NCBI GenBank assembly: GCA_944389145.1 | Contig: CALXLH010000003.1 | Coordinates: forward strand, 120,209 to 184,208 | Origin: an uncultured Spirochaetaceae bacterium | GTDB taxonomy: Bacteria; Spirochaetota; Spirochaetia; Sphaerochaetales; Sphaerochaetaceae | DNA: 64,000 bases | Reading direction: 5' to 3' | Part shown: positions 35,440-44,953 of the stretch, in pieces | Numbering within the stretch: the first letter of the stretch is position 1 | How the letters are laid out: every line of letters begins with the position of its first letter | Translations under genes and position numbers: made by a program | The notes under the pieces: generated by a model | What the model was told of the DNA's origin: nothing | What the model saw: only the letters and a program-made list of their open reading frames with translations | Databases searched by the model: none

Positions 35440-37992
35440 CTAACGCTTGGGAGAGTAGGGGGTATCTTCCAGCGGAAGGGATCTCCTGCTCTTTCCATCC
35501 AGCCTCCTGTAGGCATTTGCTATTGCTGGAGCAGTTGGTATGGTGCATAGCTCTCCGATGCCTTTGGCTCCATATGATGTATCAAGCGTGCCTTTGCCAT
35601 GGACCATGATCGTCTCGATCTCAGGCCTGTCGGTGGCTCTTAGGAGGCCTAGCGTCCCATATCTTGATTTCACATAGCCATCGCGCATGATGAAGTTCTC
35701 CGTCAGGGCATAGCCCATGCCCATCAGCACTCCGCCTTCCACCTGCCCCTCGATAGCCTTCTGGTTTATGACAGTGCCAGCGTCGCAGGCTGCGGTTATC
35801 TTCTCAACCTTCCCATCAGCATCGAGCTTCGCGACCTGTGCCGAGTATGAGTAGGCGAGATGTGATACCGGATGTTCCTTCTGACTTGTTATCGGATCCG
35901 TGACGAATTCGAATTCCCCATAGTACTCTTTCCCTTCCAGCTCGGAGAGCGCGTGCTTCTCAAGATCTGCCTTCAGCGAGAGTGCTGCCCGCCGCACGGC
36001 CTCTCCTGTAAAGGCTGTCTGCCTCGAAGCCGTGGATGTCCCGCTGTCTGGCGTGCGTCCTGTGTCAGGGGGCTCGACGAGGAACGAAGCCGCCGGCAGC
36101 GACAGCACCGCAGCTGCTACCTGAAGCTCTACGGTTCCGACTCCCTGTCCCATGCACGCAGCCGATGAGCGTATGTGGATGATACCATCCTCGACAGATA
36201 GCACGCACCGTCCGGTGTCATGGGATCCGACGCCTATGCCGCTGTTCTTCATCGCGATGGCAAGGCCGGTACGGCTTGATGAGTAGTATTCATCCCTTAC
36301 CGCATCAAGGCATTCCACTATGGCTGTGTCCGGGCCCGCAATCTGGCCGTTCGGCATAGTATCTCCTGGCCTGAGGGCATTAAGCCGCCGTATCTCGAAG
36401 GGATCCTTGCCAAGCCTTGCCGCGACCTCGTCCATCGCGCTCTCGATCGCGAAGCATGACTGTGTGACTCCGAAGCCGCGGAATGCCCCAGCCGGAACAT
36501 TATTTGTATAGAGCGCCGTACCCTCTACCCGGAAATCCGTAAAGGAATATGGCCCTGACGCGTGCGTGCATGCCCTCTGCAGCACAGGTCCTCCGATGGA
36601 TGCATATGCGCCGTTATCAGAGAGGATGCGTGCATCCATCGCCTTTATCCTGCCTTCCTTAGAGAAGCCGAGCCTCAATGAGATCCTCATCGGATGCCGC
36701 TTGGGGTGGACGTTGAGGCTTTCCTGGCGTGACAGCCTCATGTTCACCGGCCTCTTGGTTATGTAGGCTGCAAGGGCGGCATGGTGCTGTACCGACATGT
36801 CTTCCTTGCCTCCGAAGCCTCCTCCTACGAGCGCGGCACGGACCCGGACCTTGTCCTTATCGAGGGAAAGCATCCTGGCGATTTCCCTCTGGTCATCGTA
36901 GACAGACTGGTCTCCTGCATAGACGAATACGCCATCGCCGTATGGCATTGCTATCGCACACTCGGGTTCCATGAAGGCATGCTCGGTAAAGGGCGTCGCG
37001 TATTCGCCTTCGAATATGAGATCGCTTTCTGATAAGCCCCTGTCTACATCGCCCCGGCTTATCATCTCATGTCCCATGATATTGCTTCGGCCTTCGTGTA
37101 CCTCTATCTCATCCTTCAGCGCATCTTCCGGCGAGAAGACTCCGGGAAGCGTCTCGTATTCCAGCCTTATCAGGGCCTTGAGGTCTTCCAGAGCATCTCT
37201 CTCCGTTGCTACGATGATGCAGAGCGCATCCCCGATGTATGCGGTGGTGCTTCCTTCCGGGATGAGGACGGGCCAGTCCGGGGTTATATGCCCATGGGCG
37301 TTATATGGCACATCGGAAGCCTTTATTATCCTGATGCACCTGGGATCCTTCTCTGCCGCGCTGCTATCTATGGATATGAGGCGTATGCGAGGGGCAGGGG
37401 AGCGCAGGGCCGTGGCATATGCCATGCCTTCGATGCGGATGTCATCGGTGAAGAGACCCTTGCCAAGAGCCTTATCAAGCGCATCTATCCTCTTCATATC
37501 TCCGGAAAGCCTGGGATCCTCGGCTCCTTCCGGTATCGAGCTTCCCTCCCGGAACATCCTGGCGGCAAGGAGGATCGCCTTCTCTATCTTCACATATCCC
37601 GTGCATCTGCAGATGTTCCCCCTGATCGCCTTCCTCACATCGCTTCCTGAGGGATCTGGGTTGCTGTCTATGAGGGCCTTTCCGGCCATGATCATCCCTG
37701 GGATGCAGAAGCCGCACTGTACGGCTCCAGCCTCAGCGAATGCATACCCGTATACGCTTTTCTCCCTGTCGCTCAGGCCTTCTATCGTCGTTATGCGGGC
37801 TCCATCGAGCTTTGACAGCTTCTGCGAGCATGCCTTGCGGAGCTTGCCGTCTATGATTACCGAGCATGTTCCGCAGGCCCCTTCGCTGCAGCCATCCTTT
37901 GCCCCTGTGAGATTCAGGGTGTTCCTCAGATAATCCAGCAAGGTGGTATCTCTTTCTTCTGTATATTCCTGTCCATTGATGTTAAAGTGCAT
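35440..37992 (-). CDS. Fused molybdenum hydroxylase (xanthine dehydrogenase family)
   Basis: An 850-aa protein joining two subunits that are separate in many bacteria. Residues 1-150 are the two-[2Fe-2S] subunit: plant-type cluster Cys35, Cys40, Cys43, Cys55, then Cys93, Cys96, Cys128, Cys130. From about 180 onward is the molybdopterin-binding large subunit (GLFTDDIRIEGMAYATALRS, GGFGGKEDM, and the C-terminal catalytic Glu in GAKGIGE). There is no FAD subunit in the chain and none nearby, and no cofactor-maturation genes in the window. The substrate could be a purine, nicotinate or an aldehyde. Shine-Dalgarno GCGAGG before ATG 37992. Confidence 0.9.
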   Translation of the reverse strand: MHFNINGQEYTEERDTTLLDYLRNTLNLTGAKDGCSEGACGTCSVIIDGKLRKACSQKLSKLDGARITTIEGLSDREKSVYGYAFAEAGAVQCGFCIPGMIMAGKALIDSNPDPSGSDVRKAIRGNICRCTGYVKIEKAILLAARMFREGSSIPEGAEDPRLSGDMKRIDALDKALGKGLFTDDIRIEGMAYATALRSPAPRIRLISIDSSAAEKDPRCIRIIKASDVPYNAHGHITPDWPVLIPEGSTTAYIGDALCIIVATERDALEDLKALIRLEYETLPGVFSPEDALKDEIEVHEGRSNIMGHEMISRGDVDRGLSESDLIFEGEYATPFTEHAFMEPECAIAMPYGDGVFVYAGDQSVYDDQREIARMLSLDKDKVRVRAALVGGGFGGKEDMSVQHHAALAAYITKRPVNMRLSRQESLNVHPKRHPMRISLRLGFSKEGRIKAMDARILSDNGAYASIGGPVLQRACTHASGPYSFTDFRVEGTALYTNNVPAGAFRGFGVTQSCFAIESAMDEVAARLGKDPFEIRRLNALRPGDTMPNGQIAGPDTAIVECLDAVRDEYYSSSRTGLAIAMKNSGIGVGSHDTGRCVLSVEDGIIHIRSSAACMGQGVGTVELQVAAAVLSLPAASFLVEPPDTGRTPDSGTSTASRQTAFTGEAVRRAALSLKADLEKHALSELEGKEYYGEFEFVTDPITSQKEHPVSHLAYSYSAQVAKLDADGKVEKITAACDAGTVINQKAIEGQVEGGVLMGMGYALTENFIMRDGYVKSRYGTLGLLRATDRPEIETIMVHGKGTLDTSYGAKGIGELCTIPTAPAIANAYRRLDGKSRRSLPLEDTPYSPKR

Positions 37993-38090
37993 GTATGCCT
38001 CGCTCTTTTCTTATCGGAAAGGCCGCTTAGCTTCTGCCTTAGCATCTGTCTGTGATACCAGTCCTTTGAGATTGTCGCATCATCCAGCGG

Positions 38091-38540
38091 CTACGTCAAG
38101 GAAAGGGCGTAGGAGAGGCGCATCCGCTCAGCCTCTTTCTCGATCTCCCTGTCGGAGGCTCCATTCATCTTCAGCGCCGTAAGATAGAAGAAGACATATC
38201 CCATGACATGGCTTTTAGTCCTCAGGGAGGATATCCCTTCTCCGACCGAAAGGGCCAGTGCCTTGTCTGCGCCATCAAGCAGCTTAGCCTCGCCATATAG
38301 CTCGGAGACTACGGAGCTTACCTGTGAAAGCGGAACCCGGTCTTCAAGATAGAGCTCTCCGAGCCGCTTGCAGTCGCGAGGAGTGGTGTAATCAGGGAAT
38401 TTCCTCTTAAGCCTTCTGATAGGTCTCTCTACCTCCTTGAAGGACCATCTTACCGCCTGCTCCTTGTTCCCTTCCGCTACTGCTTCGATCATCGGCTTGA
38501 GAAACGGGGTCTCATAGCCATACAGTGAATTACGCCTCAA
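38091..38540 (-). CDS. Unknown small helical protein, possibly immunity-like
   Basis: A 149-aa predicted soluble, mainly helical protein that I cannot place firmly. The pattern WSFKEVERPIRRLKRKFPDY ... followed by an Ala/Ser-rich helical second half (KALALSVGEGISSLRTKSHV) recalls the 'putative immunity protein' family, but the match is weak. The longest frame begins with TTG at 38540, 11 bases inside comEB. The next ATG is 38492 and neither has a clear ribosome site. It lies between comEB and the molybdenum hydroxylase on the same strand. Confidence 0.6.
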   Translation of the reverse strand: MRRNSLYGYETPFLKPMIEAVAEGNKEQAVRWSFKEVERPIRRLKRKFPDYTTPRDCKRLGELYLEDRVPLSQVSSVVSELYGEAKLLDGADKALALSVGEGISSLRTKSHVMGYVFFYLTALKMNGASDREIEKEAERMRLSYALSLT

Positions 38541-39021
38541 GTTTCAGCACGATCTCCTTGCGATCCGTCTTCAGCTGCACAAGCTCTATCCCGGCTGCGC
38601 TCATCATCATGCGGCTGGCCTTCGTGGCGTCGCTTGCCTCATACTTGTTCGAGAGATAGACGACCTTCCTTATACCTGTCTGGATGATTGCCTTCGCACA
38701 TTCGTTGCAGGGGAAGAGCGCTACGTAGAGCGTTGCTCCCTTGAGGCTTGAGATAGGGGAATTGAGGATGGCATTGAGTTCCGCATGGCAGACATATGGA
38801 TATTTCGTCTCCAGCCATTCTCCCTCTCTCTGCCATGGCAGGTCATCATCTGAGCAGCCGGTGGGAAAGCCGTTATAGCCGACTCCGATGATCTTCCTGT
38901 CCGGGCTTACGATGCAGGCTCCCACCTGCGTGTTGGGATCCTTCGACCTTAGCGATGACAGCACCGCTACGCCCATGAAGTATTCATCCCATGATATATG
39001 ATCTTCTCTTTTTCCTGACAT
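38530..39021 (-). CDS. comEB: dCMP deaminase (ComEB family)
   Basis: Zinc-dependent deoxycytidylate deaminase (163 aa) converting dCMP to dUMP for thymidylate synthesis. The zinc/catalytic motifs are CHAELNAILN (His, catalytic Glu) and LFPCNECAKAIIQ (PCxxC). The N-terminus SWDEYFMGVAVLSSLRSKDP is typical. The ATG at 39021 has no Shine-Dalgarno, and TATAAT ends eight bases before it, so the mRNA is probably leaderless or nearly so. A small unknown gene follows with overlap. Confidence 0.94.
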   Translation of the reverse strand: MSGKREDHISWDEYFMGVAVLSSLRSKDPNTQVGACIVSPDRKIIGVGYNGFPTGCSDDDLPWQREGEWLETKYPYVCHAELNAILNSPISSLKGATLYVALFPCNECAKAIIQTGIRKVVYLSNKYEASDATKASRMMMSAAGIELVQLKTDRKEIVLKLEA

Positions 39022-39029
39022 AATGCATG

Positions 39030-39035
39030 ATTATA
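39030..39035 (-). promoter_or_regulatory. -10 box before comEB
   Basis: TATAAT on the minus strand, eight bases before ATG 39021, with no ribosome site between. A near-leaderless start is predicted. Confidence 0.5.
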
Positions 39036-39125
39036 ACAGCATAATCGGTAATAGGGCATGGGATTTTACCTGATTATCATAGGCATATCTTGATAATCAC
39101 AAACCATGATAGAGTAGTGAAGAAT

Positions 39126-39154
39126 AAGAAAGGACACCCCTTCCGAGGTGTCCT
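39126..39154 (-). terminator. Terminator of oadGAB
   Basis: An 8-bp stem AGGACACC/GGTGTCCT with a CTCGGAAG-type loop on the minus strand, followed by TTCTTATTC, 19 bases past the oadB stop. Confidence 0.8.
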
Positions 39155-39172
39155 AAACGTACTTGATATCGC

Positions 39173-40414
39173 TCAGATGGCGGCAAGCATCGTCGGGATG
39201 ACCGAGATGAGGACGCCAGCTGCGACAGCCGATCCGATAACGCCGGATACGTTCGGTCCCATGGCATGCATGAGAAGGAAGTTCTGGGTATCGGCTTCCT
39301 GTCCGACCTTGCTGGACACGCGCGCTGCCATAGGCACTGCCGATACTCCGGCCGATCCGATGAGTGGATTGGTCGGGTGCTTCGGGTCGAGCTTGTTCAT
39401 GAGCTTTCCGAGGAGTACTCCGCCTGCGGTTCCGACACCGAACGCTACCATTCCCAGCACGAGGATTCCAAGCGTCTCAAGGTTGAGGAACTTATCGGCA
39501 GCCATCTTCGATCCGACAGAAAGTCCGAGGAAGATCGTTACCGTGTTCATCAGAGCGTTCTGCATCGTATCAGAGAGCCTGTTGATGACGCCGCATTCGC
39601 GGGCGAGGTTACCGAACATCAGCGCTCCGATGAGAGGGCAGGCAGAAGGCAGGAGGATAGCGCAGATCGTGATTACCATGATCGGGAAGACGATCTTCTC
39701 AAGCTTTGATACCGGCCTGAGCTGCTGCATCCTGATCTTCCTCTCCTTCTCGGTCGTAAGAAGCTTCATTATAGGCGGCTGGATGATAGGAACCAGAGCC
39801 ATGTATGAATAGGCCGCTACCGCGATCGATCCAAGGTACTCTGGCGCAAGCCGGCTGGTGACGTAGATCGCCGTCGGGCCATCAGCTCCGCCGATGATTC
39901 CGATAGAACCAGCGACATTGAGATTGAAGTTGATTCCAGGAATGAACGACAGAAGGAGCGCTCCGATGAGTGCCGTGAAGATGCCGAGCTGGGCGGCAGC
40001 TCCAAGAAGCAATGTCTTCGGATTCGCGATGAGCGGTCCGAAGTCGGTCATGGCTCCTACACCCATGAAGATGAGCACAGGGAAGAGTCCAGACTCGATT
40101 CCGGCATCGTAGAGTATCTTGATGAATCCCGCATCGCCAGAGGATGGATCCACCGCGGCGATGAAGGCATTAGGAATGTTGGAAAGTATGCATCCCATCG
40201 CGATAGGGATGAGCAGGAGAGGCTCAAATCCCTTCTTGATCGCGAGATAGAGAAGCACGAATCCAACGAGTATCATTATCGCACAGCCCCAGCCTACGGC
40301 ACCCGCGTCGGCTGCGCCAGCTCCCCAGGCCGCTGTCATGGCGTCTGGGAAGAGGAAGCCGAAGAGACCCGTCGAGGTCCAGAGCTGCATCATACCGTTT
40401 ATGATTGCATCCAT
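39173..40414 (-). CDS. oadB: Oxaloacetate decarboxylase beta subunit (Na+ pump)
   Basis: Membrane subunit (413 aa) that decarboxylates carboxybiotin and moves Na+ out of the cell. There are around nine to eleven hydrophobic segments. The conserved ion-site regions are [20 protein letters not shown] near residue 115, [17 protein letters not shown] (170-186) and, toward the end, [17 protein letters not shown]. Last gene of oadG-oadA-oadB, start 40414 with AGGAGA. Sibling families decarboxylate methylmalonyl- or glutaconyl-CoA, but the OadA neighbour points to oxaloacetate. Confidence 0.96.
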   Translation of the reverse strand: MDAIINGMMQLWTSTGLFGFLFPDAMTAAWGAGAADAGAVGWGCAIMILVGFVLLYLAIKKGFEPLLLIPIAMGCILSNIPNAFIAAVDPSSGDAGFIKILYDAGIESGLFPVLIFMGVGAMTDFGPLIANPKTLLLGAAAQLGIFTALIGALLLSFIPGINFNLNVAGSIGIIGGADGPTAIYVTSRLAPEYLGSIAVAAYSYMALVPIIQPPIMKLLTTEKERKIRMQQLRPVSKLEKIVFPIMVITICAILLPSACPLIGALMFGNLARECGVINRLSDTMQNALMNTVTIFLGLSVGSKMAADKFLNLETLGILVLGMVAFGVGTAGGVLLGKLMNKLDPKHPTNPLIGSAGVSAVPMAARVSSKVGQEADTQNFLLMHAMGPNVSGVIGSAVAAGVLISVIPTMLAAI

Positions 40415-40425
40415 TATGTGTCTCC

Positions 40426-42582
40426 TTAGCCGATTATCATGAGGACGGTATCAGCGGAGAGCTGATCTCCCTGATTGACGAGGATCTGCTTCACCGTGCC
40501 GGCGCAAGGAGAATAGATCTCGTTCTCCATCTTCATGGCCTCCATGACCATAAGGACCTGATCCGGCTGGACCTGATCACCGACCTTAACCTCAAAGCGG
40601 AGCGCAAGGCCCGGCATCGGTGCCTTGATTTCCGTGTCCCCTGCAGAAGGTGCTGCAGCCGGAGCGGCCTGTGGCGCTGGAGCTGCCTGGACGGGAGCCG
40701 CCTGAGGTGCCGGAGCAGCCTGTACCGGCTGAGGAGCCGCTGCTGCGACGCCGCCGATGGTGACAAGGAGGTCTCCTGCCTGGAGCTGCTGGCCCTGGCT
40801 TACAGGAATGGAGGAGATGACGCCATCGCAAGGAGCGTAGATCTCATTCTCCATCTTCATGGCCTCCATGACCATGACGATATCATCCTTCTTGACGCTC
40901 TGGCCGACAGACACTGGGATGCGGAGCACGAGGCCCGGCATCGGTGCCACGACGTTCTCGGAGCCCGTTACGACGGTCTGCTGTACGGGAGCTGCCTGTG
41001 GAGCAGCTGCAGGTGCCGTAATGCCCTCTGTGATCGAGAGAGGATAGGAGACGCCGTTGACGACAGCTGCGCTTGCGCTGAGCTTGACGCCATAGGCCTT
41101 TCCATTGACAGTCACGGTATACTCGCCGCTGGATGCCTTCGGGGCAGCTGCAGGTGCCTCTGCCTTCTTTTCCTGGCTCTTGAGCCTTACGCCATTGACC
41201 TTTGCCTTGCCAGTGAGATAGAGGATTCCCTTCTCCTTGCAGGCTGCTGCGATGAAGATGTTCTCATCGGTAATCGGAAGGCTTGCTTCCTCAAGCATCT
41301 TCTTCGCTGCCTCGACGCCCTTCTTGGGATCGCGGTCGTTGATATCTACGACCTTCTCAGTCGTAGGCTCGAGCTTGAGCTGTGCCGCAGCTGCCTTGAC
41401 GACCTCTGGATCCGGCGGGCATGGGGTCTTGCCGAAGTAGCCGAGGACCATCTTTCCATAGCCTTCTGCAAACTTCTTCCATGGTCCGAACATGACGTTG
41501 TTGAATGCCTGCTGGAAGTAGAACTGGGAAACAGGGGTTACGGATGTGCCGAATCCACCCTTTGCGACAGTCTCGCCCATGGCCTCGACGATCTGAGGAT
41601 ACTTGTCCATCAGCCCATTGTCCCTGAGCATCTGGGTGTTAGCCGTGAGAGCTCCTCCTGGAAGCGGGAAGAACGGAATCTCAGGATTGACCATCGTAGC
41701 CTCTGGCGGGAGGAAGTAGTCCTCCATGCACTTCTCGAATACCTTTTCAGCCTCGCGGACCTTGTTGACGTCGATTCCGAGGGTGTAGTCGGTACCTCTG
41801 AATGCATGCCACATCGTGAGGATGTCAGGCTGGCAGGTGCCTCCGGAGCATGGTGTCATCGAGAGATCGATCTGGTTTGCACCGGCATCGAGAGCAGCCA
41901 TGTACTGGTTTACCGATACTCCAGCTGTCTCATGTGAATGGAAGACGATCTTCACGTTCGGGCCGAGGAGCTTCCTGGCTCTCTTGACCGTCTCATAGAC
42001 ATTGTGCGGAGTAGAGGTGCCTGATGCATCCTTGAAGCAGACAGAATCATAAGGAATGCCTGCGTCGAGGATCTCGCGGAGGATCCTCTCATAGAAGTCC
42101 GGGGTATGAGCACCCGTAACACCCTCTGGGAGGCTCATCATCGTTACGGTGACCTCGTGCTTGAGGCCGGCCTCGTGGATTGCCTTTCCGCTATCTATGA
42201 GGTTGTTGACATCATTGAGGGCATCGAAGTTCCTGATTGTGGTCATGCCATGCTTCTTGAATAGCTGGGCATGGAGCTTGATGATATCCCTTGGCTGGGA
42301 ATCAAGGCCTACGACATTGACGCCGCGGGCGAGGGTCTGGAGGTTGGCATCAGGGCCAGCGACCTTCCTGAACTCGTCCATCATATCGAACGCGTCTTCA
42401 TTCGTATAGAAATATAGTGACTGGAACCTGGCTCCGCCACCTGCCTCGAAATGGTTGATTCCTGCTTCCTTGGCAGCTGCTACGGCCGGCATGAAATCCT
42501 TTGTGAATACGCGGGCTCCATAGACGGACTGGAATCCATCGCGGAACGCCGTACACATGAAATCGACTTTCTTCTTGCTCAT
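40426..42582 (-). CDS. oadA: Oxaloacetate decarboxylase alpha subunit with two biotinyl domains
   Basis: Carboxyltransferase (718 aa, about 120 longer than the usual form). Residues 1-470 are the TIM-barrel and post-barrel domains: [12 protein letters not shown], the metal-site [20 protein letters not shown] and SGGTCQPDI. After an Ala/Pro/Gln linker come two full biotinyl domains, each with an AMKM site: Lys576 (codon 40855-40857) and Lys684 (40531-40533). The linkers are PAPQAAP-type, flexible swinging arms. It works with OadB and OadG to turn oxaloacetate into pyruvate while exporting Na+. The start at 42582 has GGAGAG upstream. Confidence 0.96.
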   Translation of the reverse strand: MSKKKVDFMCTAFRDGFQSVYGARVFTKDFMPAVAAAKEAGINHFEAGGGARFQSLYFYTNEDAFDMMDEFRKVAGPDANLQTLARGVNVVGLDSQPRDIIKLHAQLFKKHGMTTIRNFDALNDVNNLIDSGKAIHEAGLKHEVTVTMMSLPEGVTGAHTPDFYERILREILDAGIPYDSVCFKDASGTSTPHNVYETVKRARKLLGPNVKIVFHSHETAGVSVNQYMAALDAGANQIDLSMTPCSGGTCQPDILTMWHAFRGTDYTLGIDVNKVREAEKVFEKCMEDYFLPPEATMVNPEIPFFPLPGGALTANTQMLRDNGLMDKYPQIVEAMGETVAKGGFGTSVTPVSQFYFQQAFNNVMFGPWKKFAEGYGKMVLGYFGKTPCPPDPEVVKAAAAQLKLEPTTEKVVDINDRDPKKGVEAAKKMLEEASLPITDENIFIAAACKEKGILYLTGKAKVNGVRLKSQEKKAEAPAAAPKASSGEYTVTVNGKAYGVKLSASAAVVNGVSYPLSITEGITAPAAAPQAAPVQQTVVTGSENVVAPMPGLVLRIPVSVGQSVKKDDIVMVMEAMKMENEIYAPCDGVISSIPVSQGQQLQAGDLLVTIGGVAAAAPQPVQAAPAPQAAPVQAAPAPQAAPAAAPSAGDTEIKAPMPGLALRFEVKVGDQVQPDQVLMVMEAMKMENEIYSPCAGTVKQILVNQGDQLSADTVLMIIG
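40429..40965 (-). repeat. Tandem biotinyl domains in oadA
   Basis: Two protein-level repeats: domain one about 40750-40965 and domain two 40429-40650. Both contain [20 protein letters not shown] biotinylation sites and a G-Q-L end. The DNA copies differ at many wobble positions, so the duplication is not recent. Confidence 0.85.
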
Positions 42583-42597
42583 CTAAAGCGCTCTCCC

Positions 42598-42900
42598 TTA
42601 ATTCTTCGATTTATCCCATGCAGCTGCGATAGCTGCCGCGACCGATGCATCATCCGTTGCCGGAGCCGATGCCACCTTCTGCTGGACTGGTGCTGCAGCC
42701 TTCGCCTGAGGTGCGCTGGCCGCCTTGGCCGGGTGGTTCTTATCGAGGTTCATGCAGATCCTGCTCATCAGCTTGGATGCGTAGATCAGAATGACAAGGA
42801 ATAAGAATACCGTACCCATGCCAAGCACCATCAGCACCAGGCCGTCATAGAGCTGAGCTATCAGTTCTTCTCTGGGCATATTTGTCAACAAGGTCAACAT
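42598..42900 (-). CDS. oadG: Oxaloacetate decarboxylase gamma subunit
   Basis: Small membrane subunit (100 aa) that holds alpha and beta together. One membrane segment (GLVLMVLGMGTVFLFLVILI, residues about 20-39) is followed by a charged, Ala/Pro-rich cytoplasmic tail (KAAAPVQQKVASAPA). This is the normal OadG plan, though the tail lacks an obvious zinc-binding histidine cluster. First gene of the operon, 15 bases before oadA. Confidence 0.9.
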   Translation of the reverse strand: MLTLLTNMPREELIAQLYDGLVLMVLGMGTVFLFLVILIYASKLMSRICMNLDKNHPAKAASAPQAKAAAPVQQKVASAPATDDASVAAAIAAAWDKSKN

Positions 42901-43159
42901 ATATCTCTCCTGTTCCTGATTGGATTTTGGTTTCAGTATCGAATATAGCAGACAAGTGGAATGAGGTTCAACTGCCGGCAGGGGTGAATCCCTTGCAGTA
43001 ACAGGAATTCCTAATCAGATGTCCTGCTTCTCCATGCCGAGGAGGCAGCTGCTTCCGCGCCGTATTTTAGGACGGGTTCCGGAAACTGTCTCACCATTAC
43101 GGATATGTAATGGAGGATATTTCCATAATATAAATAATTAGCATGAATCTAAAGAAGAG
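42901..43159 (-). other. Upstream region of oadGAB
   Basis: About 260 bases without a gene. It contains the oad promoter and two short perfect palindromes, AGGAATTCCT and GCAGCTGC, which might be operator sites. I recognise no riboswitch. Confidence 0.35.
42942..42971 (-). promoter_or_regulatory. Promoter of oadGAB
   Basis: TTGAAC (42966-42971), 18 bp, TATATT (42942-42947) on the minus strand, about 40 bases before the oadG start, which has a GGAGAG ribosome site. Confidence 0.65.
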
Positions 43160-43181
43160 ATATCCCCCTGTTTCCAGGGGG
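43160..43181 (-). terminator. Terminator of the SIMPL-domain gene
   Basis: A perfect CCCCCTG/CAGGGGG stem with a 4-base loop. On the minus strand ATATCTCTTCTTTA follows. Confidence 0.7.
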
Positions 43182-43196
43182 AAGGGGAAAGGAGGT

Positions 43197-43904
43197 TCAG
43201 TCATTCAGCAGCTCGTATACGATCGATACAGAGCTTGATACCGTTATGTCGCTTATCCTGTATTCCGTGGATACGGAAGCGGACTCATCTGCGGCCATCG
43301 CGTACATGATGTTAGCCCTCGGGTAATATACCGAAGAGGATGAGCTGTCGCTGATCGAGATCACGTCTCCGATCCTCACGCCTGCGGCTCCTGCATATGT
43401 CTCGGCCTTGGTCCTTGCGTCATGCACTGCATCAACCCTGGCCTTCTCAAGCTCCGCAGACTTGTCTTCCTTGTCCAGCGATACGTCAGATATCCCGATG
43501 CCGTTGATGCCCATCAGCTTCGTGTATATATCTCCAAGAGCTTCTATGTCATGTATCGTCACGGATATCGACTCGTTGGCCTTCTGGCCTATGAGTATCT
43601 GCTCTCCATCCTCCCAGCGGTATTCCGGGTATGCTGATATATAAGAGGTGCTTATGCTGTCAGCCGGCACTCCGAATGATGTCTCCAGGATCTCCGCGGC
43701 TTCGTTTATCATCGATGATACGGCAGTCCTTGCCTCATCGGTGGTGTCCCTGATGGCCGTGGCCGTGACAGTGAATGTCGCCGTGTCAGGCCGTACCGAG
43801 ACCTCGGCACTCCCTGTTACGGATATCTTTCCGCTTTCTGCTGAGAGCGGAAGCAGCGCAAGCATGGCTATTGATACGATCAGAAGTGATTTTCTCATCA
43901 TCAT
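43197..43904 (-). CDS. Exported SIMPL (DUF541) domain protein
   Basis: A 235-aa protein with a cleavable signal peptide (MRKSLLIVSIAMLALLPLSA), then a SIMPL domain running to the C-terminus: ISVTGSAEVSVRPDTATFTV at the start, repeated KARVDAVHDARTKAETYA near residue 155 and IVYEL at the end. The family is periplasmic or surface-linked and poorly understood. The start has AAGGAGTC upstream, with two adjacent ATGs. Monocistronic with its own terminator. Confidence 0.9.
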   Translation of the reverse strand: MMMRKSLLIVSIAMLALLPLSAESGKISVTGSAEVSVRPDTATFTVTATAIRDTTDEARTAVSSMINEAAEILETSFGVPADSISTSYISAYPEYRWEDGEQILIGQKANESISVTIHDIEALGDIYTKLMGINGIGISDVSLDKEDKSAELEKARVDAVHDARTKAETYAGAAGVRIGDVISISDSSSSSVYYPRANIMYAMAADESASVSTEYRISDITVSSSVSIVYELLND

Positions 43905-44032
43905 GACTCCTTACGCTGTTGATTCTACATGAATCGACATGCTGTTGGCGTAGTTATCGTAGAGATGATGTGTAGTTTTCTCCTTCCATTCCTTCCGCTT
44001 GATTGCTATATTCCTTTAAAGAGGTATTCGAT

Positions 44033-44953
44033 ATGGCCGATAAAGAGATCGATGAATACGCAGAGCAGGATAAGAGGATAAGGGAACGCTTAGACAAGAT
44101 AGGGCGTAAGATCATGATAATGTCTGGCAAGGGAGGAGTCGGAAAGACCACAGTCACCGTGAACCTTGCCAATGCGCTTGTTGATATGGGATGCACGGTC
44201 GGCGTGCTCGATACGGACCTTCATGGCCCTAACGTGGCTGTCATGTTCGGCTGCAAGGATGCAGAGCTCACATCTGAGGATGGCAGGACGTTCATCCCTG
44301 TATCCCCACGCAAGGGACTGAAGGTGATGTCGCTGGCATTCGCCCTTGAGGATCCGGATGCTCCTGTCATCTGGCGTGGCTCGCTGAAGAACAGCGCGAT
44401 AAGGCAGTTCCTTTCCGACGTGGATTGGGGAGAGCTGGACTATCTTCTCATCGATACTCCTCCAGGGACGGGTGATGAGCAGCTTACGATCTGCCAGTCC
44501 ATTCCGGAGCTTACCGGTTCTATAATCGTGACTACTCCTCAGGAGGTCGCTGTGCTTGATGCAAGACGCAGCGTCAATTTCTCCCGCAAGCTCGGTGTCG
44601 CTATCATAGGCGTGATCGAGAATATGTCAGGGCTTATCTGTCCGCACTGCTCTCAGGAGATTCCTATCTTCGGAAAGGGTGGCGGCAGGAAGATGTGCCA
44701 GGAGATGCATGTTCCTTTCCTTGGCTCCATTCCGATGGAGATGGGACTGCCAGAGGCTGAGGATGAGGGAAAGGAGTGGGTCGGAGAGACAGGCCATCCT
44801 TCCGCAGAGGCGCTGATGGCGATTGCCAATGAGATAAACAATGGCACGGCATGTTCCACCTCAAGGGATACGTCATTCCTCGGAACTCCGTCATGCAAGC
44901 CGTCGGCCTGCGCATCCTGCACTTCCAACTGTCCTTCGAGGAAGAAGCAATGA
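44033..44953 (+). CDS. mrp: Mrp/NBP35 family iron-sulfur carrier ATPase
   Basis: P-loop scaffold protein (306 aa) for Fe-S cluster transfer. The deviant Walker A MSGKGGVGKTTVTVNLANAL is near residue 28, GVLDTDLHGPNV and DYLLIDTPPGTGDEQLT follow, and the cluster-binding CxxC is in GLICPHCSQEI. The C-terminus adds an unusual Cys-rich tail (PSCKPSACASCTSNCPSRKK). The start is ATG 44033 with AAAGAGG; the in-frame TTG at 44003 is not needed. The nudix gene overlaps its stop by 4 bases. Confidence 0.94.
   Translation: MADKEIDEYAEQDKRIRERLDKIGRKIMIMSGKGGVGKTTVTVNLANALVDMGCTVGVLDTDLHGPNVAVMFGCKDAELTSEDGRTFIPVSPRKGLKVMSLAFALEDPDAPVIWRGSLKNSAIRQFLSDVDWGELDYLLIDTPPGTGDEQLTICQSIPELTGSIIVTTPQEVAVLDARRSVNFSRKLGVAIIGVIENMSGLICPHCSQEIPIFGKGGGRKMCQEMHVPFLGSIPMEMGLPEAEDEGKEWVGETGHPSAEALMAIANEINNGTACSTSRDTSFLGTPSCKPSACASCTSNCPSRKKQ

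Noticed and set aside
36971..37933. A 320-codon plus-strand frame opposite the molybdenum hydroxylase
   Set aside because: The minus-strand product has all eight Fe-S cysteines in place. The other frame shows no domain and no ribosome site.
40660..40750. Imperfect GC-rich DNA repeats in oadA as a separate element
   Set aside because: They are explained by the Ala/Pro/Gln linker between the biotinyl domains.
40405..41937. A 510-codon open frame on the plus strand opposite oadA
   Set aside because: It mirrors the real oadA gene, which has intact catalytic and biotin motifs. The product is a low-complexity Leu/Arg/Cys mix with no motif. It is an effect of codon bias.
42948..43159. Possible riboswitch upstream of oadGAB
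   Set aside because: Short palindromes are present but I could not fit any known riboswitch core, and most of this lies upstream of the predicted promoter.
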